Of a DNA stretch of 64,000 bases, positions 1-11,241 are shown in pieces. Source of the DNA: Pachypanchax playfairii (Eukaryota > Chordata > Actinopteri > Cyprinodontiformes > Aplocheilidae). How positions within the stretch are numbered: position 1 is the stretch's first letter; every line of letters begins with the position of its first letter. Position numbers and translations under genes: made by a program. The stretch covers positions 323,356 to 387,355 of the forward strand of contig SSNP01000145.1 of the NCBI GenBank assembly GCA_006937955.1, read 5' to 3'. The notes beneath the pieces were generated by a model. It was not told the DNA's origin, ran no database searches, and saw only the letters and a list, made by a program, of their open reading frames with translations.

Positions 1-2216
1 GTCCTTCGCTAACAGCTTTGTATTAAAAGGATCTACTTAACATAGTAGTTATTTCAGTAGGTCTATTTTTTTTCTTACATCTTGGAACTCAGAAGCTCAA
101 ATGTTCTAAATCTAAATCAGAAAAATTCAGCTGCAAATCCAAGTTAATCACCACGAATTGACCCTCAACTGTTCTTTATTTATTTTCTTACTTTCAAATT
201 GTTCAAGTGACCGTGTTAAATTTAAAGATTATATATTACTGACAACGTGTGGAGGCAAATAAAAATACCAATGAGACATTTTAATTTTAAATGCCGGTTT
301 ATTAGATTATTCTTTTAGAGGATGAAGCTGGTGCTGTTCTGCTACTTAAATGGTTCTTCACCAGTCCTCAAATCCAACATGGCTGCCTTACACATAAGAA
401 GTAGTGATAGATGCAGCTAGAAATGATTTATATTCACTTCCTGTCTGTTTGTATCACAGTAAAGTAGTCACACATGAAGTAACATGCAGCTTCTGTGTTT
501 AAATGCATAAAAGACAGAAAAATACACTGTTATCAATTAGCTATCAGTGCTAGCGTTAGCCAGTGAGGACAACAATAAGCTAACTCGACTAGTTTTCTAA
601 CTGGCATGTGGGTAAGTTGGATTTGACGTAATTCCAAGATTATGAAATATAAATGATCAATTTTAGCTCTTTATTGATAAGTTTACAAATGTATTATTGA
701 TTAAAGTTTTAGTTTTGACCACATGCTAATATGCAATGCTAATGCTAATATGAATTTCACTAACTTCTATAGTTGTTGCTAACTCAGGTGTGAATGAAGG
801 CTGTACAGATGTGCCTCCTTGGTCCAGGTCTTATTAGGGACCTTTTTATATGCAGTTTGAATCTTCATGTGGATGTGTGTTTTTCTGAAACGGAAGGCCT
901 CAAAAACCCTGTTTAATATTGAATGTTTTAATTTCAATTTACGGTCATTAAGAAAGCTCAAATCTCAGTCACACAAACACAATTACATCAAATGAAACCA
1001 CTAACTTTGTTAAGGAGGAAGCGACGGAGAGAACTGTTAATGTTTTGGATTCATACAGATGCTGATGAGTTAAAGAGAAGATGGATGAAGGTCTGCCACT
1101 GCAGGATGAGTGACGTCAGCAGTAAAACCTCATAATCCAGTCAGATCTTCTCCCTCAGTGTTCTTTCCTGACATCTAGTGTTCACCTGCAACAACAAGCT
1201 CGATCCTTCTGAGGATTCCTTCTCTGTAGCAGTTTTAAGATTAAAACTGGTTATTTTATTTTTCTATTAAACTGAAACAGAAAGGAACATGCGATGGTTC
1301 CTGATCAGAGTCTGTTTAGAATGAAAGTCTTTATCTGTACAGCCCGTTCAGCCATTGTGTTTACCACAGACCGGCACGCGTCCTGTAACTTTGCATGATG
1401 TGGTTTTGTGGGTGGAATATGGTTTCACCTTCACATGGCACCAAAAGAGACAATTCACTCTTTAACATGTTGCTACATTTGTTTAGACTAAAACATATAA
1501 AAATCCAAAACAACAATATGTGGATTTGAACTTTTTGCATATTTATCACCACGTCTAAAGAAAAACATTTGATTTTAAAAGCCTTTTTATTCAGTTTTAA
1601 TCAGGTATTTAAAAAATATGAAACATTTAAACATAGATTGAATCAAATGTTTTGATTATTTTTAACTCTTAAAGTTTTAACCCTTTAGAATCTGGTGCAT
1701 TGAACAATAATATAAAATAGATTATTGTGCATATTTTATTACCTAAAATAAAATACAGAAAATTGGCAGTGTTTAGAAGACATGTTCAGGATTCTGAGAA
1801 AAGTTCTAATTCTGTTAAAGAAATTAGGATTTTATGTATAAAAGAAGATACATTTGGTTTTAAAAGATGAAAATCTACATTTGCTTTAATAAACAGTTTT
1901 TAAAAATATGTTTAAATGCTACAAATACAGATTTTTAATAACTTTCTGCTATTAGCTTTGCAGAGAACTTTAAATTTAAAAGCTTTATGAGTAAACAAAT
2001 ATCCTCGGAACACTGTGACCTAAAAAACTCGTTCCATGTGACATTGAATAATTATTATTTTTACACAACAACAAAACTTCCCTTTTTAGATCTCATTACC
2101 TAATACGAGACACACGAGAGAAACACCTAAATAAATATTTTGTGTTTGAATGTAGCGTGTTGGAACTTTATCAGGAGAAACTTTACAGAACTCATTTTTA
2201 ATAATAAATCCTTTAA

Positions 2217-2265
<49 letters not shown>

Positions 2266-3203
2266 ATGAATTTAAGATGGGAAATCAAACCAGCAACCCA
2301 GCCAGTCCTCATGGCCACAGCTCCCCTTTCTAAGATTCTAAATTTAATTAAAAATCAGTTAAATCTAAAAGAAACAGAGTAATTTACATTTACTTTGTAT
2401 ATAAATCAAAAGACAATTAAACCAAAATATACTAAAAAACATTAAGCTTAAAATTACATGATTTAAAAACCTTCAAAATGTTCTTGCAGGATTTAAAGAG
2501 TCAGAAAATCTGCCCCCCCCCCAAAAAAATACAATAAAATAAAAAGTAGTAATAATAAATGAAAAAAAAAATAGAAATGGAAGCTAAAATCTTTTCATTG
2601 TTGTAAGATCTGCTCTGATGGAACCTCCATAAAACTCCTGCAGCTCAACATTTATGGTTCAAAATGTCACAGTTCAGAGGTCAAAGTTACAGGTTTAATA
2701 AACATGAGTTTCAAGAAGTTGAAGCCAAACTTCAGATAAAGAATTTAAAAACATTTTTAATCAAGATCTTTCATTGTGTGGGAGATAATTCTTAATCTAA
2801 AAGAACAAAGCGTCGTATTTTCAGCGTGAAATGAGCAGCTGAGTTTGTCAGTATGTCTGAAATTCTCTTTATACGTCTGATCGTGTTTATTGTCCTGCTT
2901 ACGGTCCGGGATCATCAACATTTGCATGTCATACAGTCGCTCATTTGGTTATGTGCACTGTTTACCTGATTTAAATAATGTTATCTGTGCTGACGTCCAT
3001 ATCAGAGTCTGCATGTTGTTGGATCAGGCTGATGGTTTTTCATCTTCTGTTGAGGATTTAAACCAGATGAGATGCGACCAGAAACACTTCAAGTTCCTAT
3101 TTTCTATTTGGAAATTTCAGGTTTGATCCTAAAGGATTTTAAATTTGGATTCAAGCTGCAGGTTTTTTGTTAAAAATAACTATTTTGAGTGTTTCTATCC
3201 GGG
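1..3203. other. AT-rich region upstream of the LITAF-like gene
   Basis: I see no convincing exon here. Open frames are short and of low complexity. The stretch holds an AT dinucleotide run at 2219-2263 and several A-rich or T-rich tracts. It presumably contains the promoter and 5' UTR of the LITAF-like gene starting at 3204, but I could not place a TATA box, a CpG island or a leader exon with confidence. Confidence 0.5.
2219..2263. repeat. (AT)n microsatellite
   Basis: An uninterrupted TA/AT dinucleotide run of about 45 bases, self-complementary, so both strands show apparent Ile-Tyr repeat frames. These frames are not genes. Confidence 0.95.
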
Positions 3204-3459
3204 ATGGAGAGTCCAGACCAGGACAGGGTGGTTCTTCATACTTTCGAGTCCCTGCAGGATGTTTCAGAAGGACAGAAACCTGAATGTGAAGAGGAGAAGA
3301 CAGAGACCAGAGGACGTCCCCCAACTTTCCTGACTTTGACCCAAACTGAGTTCCGAATCCAGCAGCTGAATAACAGACGCCTCCTTCTGCTGGAGATCCA
3401 ACGCTGCAAGACGAAGGAGGAACAAAGCGGTGAAGAAACCATAAAGAGCGACCAGGAGC
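3204..3459 (+). CDS. LITAF-like exon 1 (start codon exon)
   Basis: Codes for residues 1-85, ending in phase 1 at a GTGAGT donor. It is rich in Glu, Lys and Arg with no signal peptide. It carries a Leu-rich helix (RRLLLLEIQR) that may begin the coiled coil continued in exon 2. Confidence 0.82.
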
Positions 3460-6400
3460 GTGAGTAAATCATTTAGTTATAAACAAAAAAAACAAACTTC
3501 AGTTTATTTATTGTTTTTATTTTTTACATTAGCTACAAACCTGAGGAGTTAATCTATTTCTGCTTTTACTCAGAATCAAGAAAAAAATCCAAAATATATT
3601 TTACACAAAATATGTGAATTTGTCACGTGGAAAAAAGAGGAAATAAATTAATCATGGAATAGTTCAGATGAAGCTGGTCGTTATGCAACGTTTATTCTGT
3701 CACAGAATAAGCGTTGCATATTTTTACACATGTGGAAAATATTCCAAAATTCAGGAATAAGTCCGTGTTCTTTGTTCCAAAATTATTTCTCTTCTGAAAG
3801 ACATATTAAAAACATTATTCATACATGACACAATTAGCAGGATTTCACCCATAAAAATCTAATTTCCACATGTGTCACATGTGAAACAAGTAGATGAGAC
3901 ATGTAACTTAACATGTTTCACATGTAAAAAAAATCATTTTCACTTGAAGTGTTTATGCTTATTGTTCCAAAAGGAACACGTTTCACATGTACAATTTCAC
4001 ATATTATACATGTAGATTTAACACATTAATATATGTGAATTTTATGGCATATGTTTCACATATGACCCATGCAAATCTCACACACGACATTGACAGGATT
4101 TTATTTTAAAATTGAACGTGTATTTTGCATGCAACTCATGTAAATTATCTGATTTGCACATGTGAAACAAGTATTTGAGACATGTAAACTTAACACGTTT
4201 CACATGTGAAAAACACATTTTAACTTGGAATGCTTGTGTTTATTGTTTTAACGGAAATTTCATTTGTGAAACATGTTTCACATGTAACATTCCACGTCAT
4301 ACATGTTGATTTAACATGTAAATTTTAATAAAAATTAAATCCCATAAACCCCATGTAAATCTCAATCATGACATTAACAGGATTTTATTCTAAAATCATG
4401 TGTTTAATGTGTATTTTGCATGCGACACGTGTAAATTATATGATTTGCACATGTGAAACAAGTATTTGAGACGTGTAAACTTAACATGTTTCACATGTGA
4501 AAAACACATTTCTACTTGGAATCTTTGTGTTTATTGTTTTAACAGAAATTTAATATGTGAAACATGTTTCACATGTAACATTCCACATGTTATACATGTA
4601 GATTTAACATGTGAATTTTAATAAAAATTAAATCCCATAAACCCCATGCAAATCTCAATCATGACATTAACAGGATTTTATTCTAAAATCGTGTGTTTAA
4701 TGTGTATTTTGCATGCGACCAGTGTAAATTATATGATTTGCACATGTGAAACAAGTATTTGAGACATGTAAACTTAATATGTTTCACATGTGAAAAACTC
4801 ATGTTAACTTGGAATGTTTGTGTTTATTGTTTTAACAGAAATTTAATGTGAAACATGTTTCACATGTAACATTCCACATGTTATACATGTTGATTTAACA
4901 TGTAAATTTTAATAAAAATTAAATCCCATAAACCCCATGTAAATCTCAATCATGACATTAACAGGATTTTATTCTAAAATCATGTGTTTAATGTGTATTT
5001 TGCATGCGACACATGTAAATTATATGATTTGCACATGTGAAACAAGTATTTGAGACATGTAAACTTAACACGTTTCACATGTGAAAAACACATTTTTACT
5101 TGGAATGTTTGTGTTTATTGTTGTTTCACATGTAACATTCCACATGTTATACACGTAGATTTAACATGTGAATTTTAATAAAAATTAAATCCCATAAACC
5201 CCATGCAAATCTCAACCATGACATTAACAGGATTTTATTCTAAAATCATGTGTTTAATGTGTATTTTGCATGTGACACATGATTGCTACATAGGAATTTT
5301 ACATGGTTTTTGTTTCAAAATCAAATGTGAGATGTGAAACATGCCTTTCACATGTAGCATTTCACATATGACACATGTAAAATTGACATGTATTCACATG
5401 TGCAAAGTGATTTTGATGCATGAAATTCATGATAATTTATTATAGGATCACATGCCTCATGTGACATACGTGTTGCATATAGACTCCTTGAATTGATGCA
5501 ATATAAATAAAGTGAATAGTTTGCATATAGGACATGTACATTTAATGTGTTTTTTGCATGTATACAAGAAATTTCCACATGCAAAATTCATATCTTTTGT
5601 GTCATATGTGAAACATGTGATTCACATGTATTTTACCTCTAGCACATGTACCTTTTACAAAATTTTACTAAAAAAATTGGGGTTTTTTTTTAGGATATTT
5701 AGAAATGTCCTTTTTGCAGAAGCTGATCTCTGTCAGATCTTTAGACTGTGATCAGTTTTTCTGGTTCTTTGATTCAGTCATCGAGGAGAACGAGGAGCTG
5801 AAGATCATCCAGAAGGAGCTCGAGGAGCTGCTGCTGAAAAAGGAGGAGTTGGAGAAAAGGAGCTTTAAAAAATACACAAATGGTGAGACGTTCTCTGTTT
5901 CCTGTCAGCTGACATGTTGGTGTTTCAACGTCTCTAAAAAACCTGTTTGTGTTTGAAAAGCAGAAAAGCAGGACGAGTCTTACAGAGAGACTCCTCGAGG
6001 AGGAATCTACATGCTGCCTCACCTGCAACAGAGTGAAGAGGATGCAGCTGCAGCCCAGAATCCATCAGTCCAGATCTTTCCAGGTATGTTACACCTTTAA
6101 TCAGGTGATGTTTAATTTGGCCTCCTTTCGTCTGGATGTCATGTCTGATTTACCTTCCTGTATCTTTGTCTTTTGGGGGAAGTGGAAACTTTGGGTCGAA
6201 AACCCGAGTGGACCACATGTCCGTTTTGTAAAGAGGATGTCGTCACGGAGACCTTCAGCACGAGGGGGGGTGGCGTGTGGGTGACATGTATTGTGTGCAG
6301 CCTGATGGGGTAAGAATGTGTTCACATATCAGACTTCTCATCTAACCGAGGAGATAAAAGATTGAATCAAATCTAAATAATAATGTCTGTCAGCACTCCG

Positions 6401-6746
6401 GTTAAATAAATGGTTCAATTAGTGTTTGTATATGTTTGAACCTCTGACTGGTGGGTCTTCAGAGAGTTGGGGCCTCAGAGTGGTGCTGAGAGTTTACAGG
6501 TGACTCTCAGTCACCAGGTCAAATTTTAGCTCCGTTTCTCCTAAATAAACACATTTGTGTTGCTAACGTTGATTAGCTGCAGCAGCTGTTTGGATTTTCC
6601 CACTTCAACCGTTTCACATCTGCTCTCCTCCCAACAGCTGTGTGGCGGGCTGCTGTTTGATCCCTTTCTTCAAGAAGCACTTCTGGAACGTCCACCACAT
6701 GTGTCCCCAGTGTCAGTCCAAAATCCACACCCACGAGCCGCTTTGA
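3204..6746 (+). CDS. LITAF-domain protein, five exons, 238 aa (LITAF-like)
   Basis: Coding exons read by eye: 3204-3459, 5778-5882, 5964-6083, 6183-6309, 6638-6746. All introns are GT-AG and the phases (1,1,1,2) join to 717 nt, 238 codons plus TGA. The ATG at 3204 is in a good context (GGGATGG); the in-frame GTG 15 bases upstream was not used. The N-terminus is acidic and charged with a predicted coiled coil at about residues 86-120. The C-terminus (about 165-238) is a full LITAF domain: CPFC (173-176), VTCIVC (Cys196, Cys199), a short hydrophobic stretch around GCVAGCCLIPFF, then HHMCPQC (Cys225, Cys228). In the family the two cysteine pairs bind one zinc and the hydrophobic part inserts into late endosomal or lysosomal membranes. 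The proline-rich PPxY N-terminus of classical LITAF is absent, so this looks like one of the fish LITAF homologues with a coiled-coil N-terminus. The symbol is left blank because the exact paralogue is uncertain. Confidence 0.88.
3682..3720. repeat. Near-perfect 18-bp inverted repeat, 3-nt loop
   Basis: The arms 3682-3699 and 3703-3720 are complementary at 17 of 18 positions around a TCA loop. It lies in intron 1 of the LITAF-like gene, just left of the 292-bp array. It could form a hairpin in DNA or in the transcript, or be the remains of a foldback element. I do not recognise it as a known microRNA. Confidence 0.75.
3850..5300. repeat. Tandem array of ~292-bp units with CACATGTG dyads
   Basis: The same phrase (gatttgcacatgtgaaacaa) starts at 4151, 4442, 4735 and 5026, giving periods of 291, 293 and 291. 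A more diverged unit precedes it from about 3860. The last unit is shortened near 5120 and the pattern decays by about 5300, with degenerate CACATG-rich sequence to about 5650. Each unit carries several palindromes of the form TTTCACATGTGAAA and blocks such as aatcccataaaccccatg. It fills most of intron 1 of the LITAF-like gene and has no coding potential. Confidence 0.9.
5778..5882 (+). CDS. LITAF-like exon 2 (coiled coil)
   Basis: Preceded by a T-rich tract and TTCAG, and ended by GGTGAGA. It codes for about 35 residues, nearly all Glu, Lys and Leu (for example QKELEELLLKKEELEKR), a heptad-like pattern expected of a coiled coil. The exon is in phase 1 on both sides, so it could be skipped without a frame change. 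Confidence 0.82.
5964..6083 (+). CDS. LITAF-like exon 3 (linker)
   Basis: A 120-nt exon with phase 1 on both sides. The linker contains a Tyr/Pro/Gln segment and an acidic and alanine-rich stretch ending in VQIFP. The intron before it is only 81 bases long. No domain is recognised. Confidence 0.78.
6183..6309 (+). CDS. LITAF-like exon 4 (N-terminal zinc pair of LITAF domain)
   Basis: Codes for CPFC and CIVC in the N-terminal half of the LITAF domain. The preceding intron is about 99 bases. The donor is GGGGTAAGA, leaving phase 2. Confidence 0.85.
6638..6746 (+). CDS. LITAF-like exon 5 (membrane segment and C-terminal zinc pair)
   Basis: Begins after CCCAACAG and codes for GCVAGCCLIPFF, an amphipathic or hydrophobic segment, followed by HHMCPQC. 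The stop is TGA at 6744-6746. This completes the LITAF domain, so the copy looks intact. Confidence 0.87.
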
Positions 6747-7037
6747 CACCGAACACGGGACGGATGGAGGACCACACCCCAGCGCAGCTGTCAAACTTTG
6801 ACTCCAGACCATCTTCTTCTTGGAAACAGTTTTTGCGCTTCATCAGGATGGAACTCCTACAAACTAATGACCCGAGTCGATGTGTATTTGTTACTGCTGC
6901 TGTAAATACTTCCTCCTTTGAGAAGGTGGGCTGATAAGGGACCATACTCTGGATCTACAGCTCTACTTCTGTGTCCTGACGGAAGCTGATTCACAACCTG
7001 ATTATCTACTTATTCAATCTCTCAGTCAAATACTGTG

Positions 7038-7043
7038 AATAAA
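7038..7043 (+). terminator. AATAAA poly(A) signal of the LITAF-like gene
   Basis: A canonical hexamer about 290 bases past the stop, followed by a G/T-rich stretch (gctggggcggggggg). It is the first good signal downstream, so the 3' UTR is probably about 310 bases. Confidence 0.65.
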
Positions 7044-7059
7044 AACATGCTGGGGCGGG

Positions 7060-8365
7060 GGGGACTTTCCACAGCTTAGAATATTTGAGACTAGTCTAAA
7101 AATACTGAAACTTAAACCTTATTGCGTTTAACGAGGATGATGTGATACGACTGAGTTTGACGGATTAAATCTGACAAAAACTGAGAAAATGCAGAAGAGA
7201 AGCAGCAGGTGTGAAAAACTGAATCCACCCTTATGATTCCAAAGAAAAAAGGAAGTCAGACATTTACAATCAAACTTATTAATTAACTGATTAATAGCAA
7301 GTGTGAGCAACTCTATAGGAGCAAAAAAGTTGGGGATTGGACTGATGTGGAGCATATAGGTGCGTGTTAACACAATGCCGAGGAGGAAAAGCCCAGCGAT
7401 GACCAAAGAACGAGCCATAAGGTTGTTTCCAAACAATCTGGAGTCCATTATCGAAACGATGTATCGAAAACACTGAAGATGTTTCTTCACTGAAGTTGCT
7501 GTTTGAGGTCAAACTGTGAACTCAGACTCAACAGGTTTTAGTTTCCACATTTATGTGAAATACAGAACTGAGATCCCAAACTGCAGCAAATCGGATCCAA
7601 AGTTTCTCCAAAAGAGGAAATGTTCATACAAAGGTGGTTGTAAACTTTAGGTAGTAAAGACGGGGAAACATTCTAATCTGTGACATCACCGACTGATCAT
7701 GTCACAGGGAAAACGTTTTCCAGCTGAAGCAGTTCCACTGGATCACGAGTCAGTTTGCACATGCGGTCTGTCCTTCTATCAAAGACTGATGGGATCAACA
7801 GATGAAGGAACGTCTGAAAGAACCTCAACTATTCATGCAACACGAGAGAAACCAGTTTCTCCTCATCTAAACCCAAAACAAAGCATGCTGGGAGTTTTTA
7901 AGACAAGATGTAAATGACTGTCAGAAGAACAACCTGATCGAGTTTGTTTGGGACTGAGACGAGTCACGATAACGAGCACAAACGGATGCAAAACAAGTGG
8001 GAAATCCAGGAGAACTCTGGTTCTGGTTCTGACCTAGATAAAAAAAAAAACTGAAAGTGACTGAAATCTGACACTAATCATGTGCAAATATAGAGAAAAC
8101 AACCAAATCTATGTAAAAGTTTATGCAATATTCGACATAATTTGAGGATTTTAATTTCCTCAAACAATCTGAACTTTAAATGCATTAAAAAATATTCATC
8201 TTCTTGCTGGTTTCCGTCATGAGAAACATATTTTGGAATCTTGATTATCTGAAGGAAGTTTATTTGGAACGTGTGACTTTATGCAAATATGCACACTGTT
8301 AAAAAAAAGTGGATTTAGAAGCACCACTAATGTTTAAATTTGAAAATAGAAACAAAATCAACAAG
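7060..8365. other. Intergenic spacer between two convergent genes
   Basis: This lies between the 3' ends of the LITAF-like gene (plus) and mrtfb (minus). I see no exon with codon structure. The longest frames (7128-7490 minus, 7699-7917 plus) have no recognisable domain and no splice context. Confidence 0.55.
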
Positions 8366-8382
8366 TTCACAGTACACCAACT

Positions 8383-8388
8383 TTTATT
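8383..8388 (-). terminator. mrtfb: Candidate mrtfb poly(A) signal
   Basis: TTTATT on the plus strand reads AATAAA on the minus strand. It lies about 2.3 kb past the mrtfb stop, after an A/T-rich stretch typical of vertebrate 3' UTR ends. A long 3' UTR is usual for this gene. The placement is inferred, and other hexamers exist. Confidence 0.45.
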
Positions 8389-10665
8389 GTCACGTAAAAG
8401 CATACGGTACTTATATACATCTTTTTAGAGTATTTACAAAATAAAGCCCGTGGATGTTAAACATGTATAAAAATATGCATTAACATCTATACAAATATGT
8501 ACACAATGTGCAAAAGATGTGGCGTTCCAAACAAGCGGCGTGGCATGACAGGATGGCGACATAATTCCTTCGATCAGCAGCTGAGGGAAGACAAAGCCCG
8601 AGTCCAGAACCCGCCACAGCAAAGAACCCACACAGAACCGCTCGGATATGAAGTGCTTTCACACCGTTTTACAAAAAAAATAACAAATAATCAAACGTAG
8701 AAATGAAGGCAGGATTTGACGTACAGTACGCGAAGGTGAGAGCAGCTGTTATCGTTCTGCCCTCGTGGTCAGCAAAGTGGCGTCACGTCCCAGATCTCGA
8801 TATGATACAGACTCGTCATGTGACACTTATTTCAAATCATAATAAAAAATGAGATAAAAACAAACAATAAAAATAAAGTGGCTGTTTTTTGGTGAGTATA
8901 GAGCGGATCAAAGAAAAACAGCTGGAATAAGATCACAGAGTATAAAAGACAAATACAGATGGACTTTGAGACAGCTGTGGGAACCGAAGGTGCACAAACC
9001 AGACGAGGTGTCGCGCTTGTGAAAAACATGCAGAAAGTGTGAGTGCAGTTTTTGGCATCTATGTGTTAGAAAAGGTCAGATTTTAGATGAATCTGATGAA
9101 ACGGGATCAGAAAACGTTTCGCTTCTCGTTAAACGTTGAGTTACGACTCTGAAGTAACATCAAGCGTCGCAGACGTGACGCCAGGAGGAGGACTCGGTTC
9201 GCGAGGCGTCGCCGAGCAGCGAGATGCAGGTAGGTGATGTTCCTGACTTTAGAACCATCCGATGGTTTGAATCTCGAAATGTTTCCAGATGAACGTTTCT
9301 AAAGTCTCATCTGAAGCTTTTAAAGGACAGAAGAAAGAAAAATGGAATAAGATGCAGTTAATGAAAAATCAACCGCTGCGCATCACGTCCCGAAAAGTGT
9401 CTCTGTTCTCGATTGTTCGACGCTTAGTGAATTAAAATCAAAATCAAAGCAGCAGAAAGTAAATCATGAACAACAGGAATTATTCTGCAGAAGGAAAGAC
9501 TTTAAATAGGATAAACAGGTACAGTCATGCACACAGAGAGACGTGGACATGCAAGAGACGAAGACACACACACAAAGTGCAGGTTTATTGTGTGACAGCT
9601 GAAGCTCATCAGACATCTTTGTTCACCGATACGACGTGCAGGTGTTGGAATATAAACTGATTTCTTGCTCCCTTTTAAGTGTTTTTTTTTTTGTCAGTTT
9701 ACGGATCAGAAAAAACAAAAAGCTGCCAACTTTTTACGATTTACATTCGAAAGAAGAAACTTGGACGCCTGCTGTTTTTTTTTTTTTTTCCAGCTGATCA
9801 CAATCGCAGTGATCGTTAGTTTCCACGTCTGATATGCAGCGTTCACATTTTATTGTTCGGAGGAGACGCGGCGTCTCGTCAAATTTGGCTGTTTGTGTTC
9901 AGTGTGTCGCGCTCACACTGATGGAGGAGCTCCGCCCTCCTGCTGCTGCTCGATTCGCTCTTGGTCAAAATGAACACGTCAAACAACACGCATCTGATAT
10001 GATGCATCAGACTGGTTTGCATCCAGCACATAGACTGGACCGGCTGTTTTAACACGGTCGATATCTGAGCCTCGAATTAAAGTCCAAAAACAAACAAACA
10101 AACAAACAAACAAACAAACAAACAAACAAACAGTCTGTTTGGCTCTGGTCTGAACTGATCAGCTTGTTGTAACCTGATATGGCACAATTAGCTTTAGTGG
10201 AATGGAGACCCTCACACCAGACCCCCCCCACCCCCCCCCCAAACGGGACTTGGAAAGGCTTGAATCCATTTAAATATAGTCATTAACAGTAAAGCAGACA
10301 GTTTCCACTGACAGCCAATCAGTAAAGCCTCCAGGAGTGATGAGTCATCAATACTTCAGCTCTGATAGAGAGAGAGCGAGCGAGAGTCTATTAGTGTGGT
10401 CTGAGGTGTATTTACAGTTGGTATTTTGGCTCCGCCTCCTCGACTCTGACAAGAATGGAGAAAATCTTGACGTCATTGTGTTTAAAATCCCTTAATCTCG
10501 TCTGCTGCCGTGCCGTCTCCCCCGCGGCTGCCTCCATGTTTAAAGCTGTGCGAAACTCTCGAGCAGGGGAAACCGCTGGTCCTGCTGGTCCACTTCAATC
10601 AGCCTGTACAGGGTTGGAATATTACAGATGTGATGTGGGACACAAATACCTCTGCTGCTCCCCCG
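8389..10665 (-). other. mrtfb: Probable mrtfb 3' UTR
   Basis: The non-coding stretch directly after the mrtfb stop codon. It contains an (ACAA)n run at 10085-10131, poly-pyrimidine and poly-A tracts, and no exon-like frame. It is called 3' UTR because no other gene is seen before the candidate poly(A) signal near 8385. Confidence 0.5.
10085..10131. repeat. (CAAA)n microsatellite
   Basis: About 11 copies of a CAAA tetranucleotide inside the likely mrtfb 3' UTR. In the minus-strand transcript it would read as (TTTG)n. Confidence 0.93.
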
Positions 10666-11183
10666 TCAGTCCCAGTGCAGCTGCAGGTCGTGTGAGTCCA
10701 GGAAGTCTGTTGGAATCCCCAGCGGGGTGAGCAACGCCCCAGAGGGACCCGGAGGCATGGTGAGGTCCAGCCATTCCATGTTGTCCAGCGCCGGGTCAGA
10801 CAGGCCCATGTTGAGTGAAGAGGGGGGGGAGGACGAGTCACAGAAAGACAGTTCTGATGTATCCATGGGGGAGTAGGGCTGCTGGTCCACCAGCTGGGCC
10901 TGCAGCTCCTCCATCAGGCCCTGCGTCCGAGGGTCCGACATGGGCAGCGTGTCAGATAGAGTCCCCTCCAGGAAGGCCTCCAGCTGATTGTCTGTCACCA
11001 GGGGGGGCAGACTGGGTGGGGCGGGGTTGATGATGGAGCTCAGCGTATGGGGAGGAGCCACCTGGATCTGTGGGGGCGGTCTGGACAGGGCCGTGCTGAC
11101 AGGAAGGGTGGTGATGCTGGCGGTGACAGGGAGGGTCTTGCTCAGAGAGCCTGGGGGGTCCTGATGGATAAAAGGTGGGATCT
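10666..11183 (-). CDS. mrtfb: mrtfb last coding exon (C-terminal transactivation domain)
   Basis: Reads from IPPFIHQDPPGSLSK to DLQLHWD and TGA at 10668-10666. PMDTSELSF and MEWLDLTMP are typical of the MRTF activation domain. I chose the acceptor at 11184-11186 because the preceding exon ends in phase 1 and the joined codon restores the family phrase IESGEI. A later CAG near 11161 would shift the frame. A 43-bp C tract (G on the plus strand) lies 14 bases upstream. Confidence 0.88.
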
Positions 11184-11197
11184 CTGTGTGTGTGTGT

Positions 11198-11241
<44 letters not shown>

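Noticed and set aside
7128..7490. 120-codon minus-strand ORF with hydrophobic stretches, and plus-strand MPRRKSPAMTKERAIRLF
   Set aside because: Considered as a membrane protein or a transposase start, but the hydrophobicity comes from T-rich sequence and neither frame continues into a known domain.
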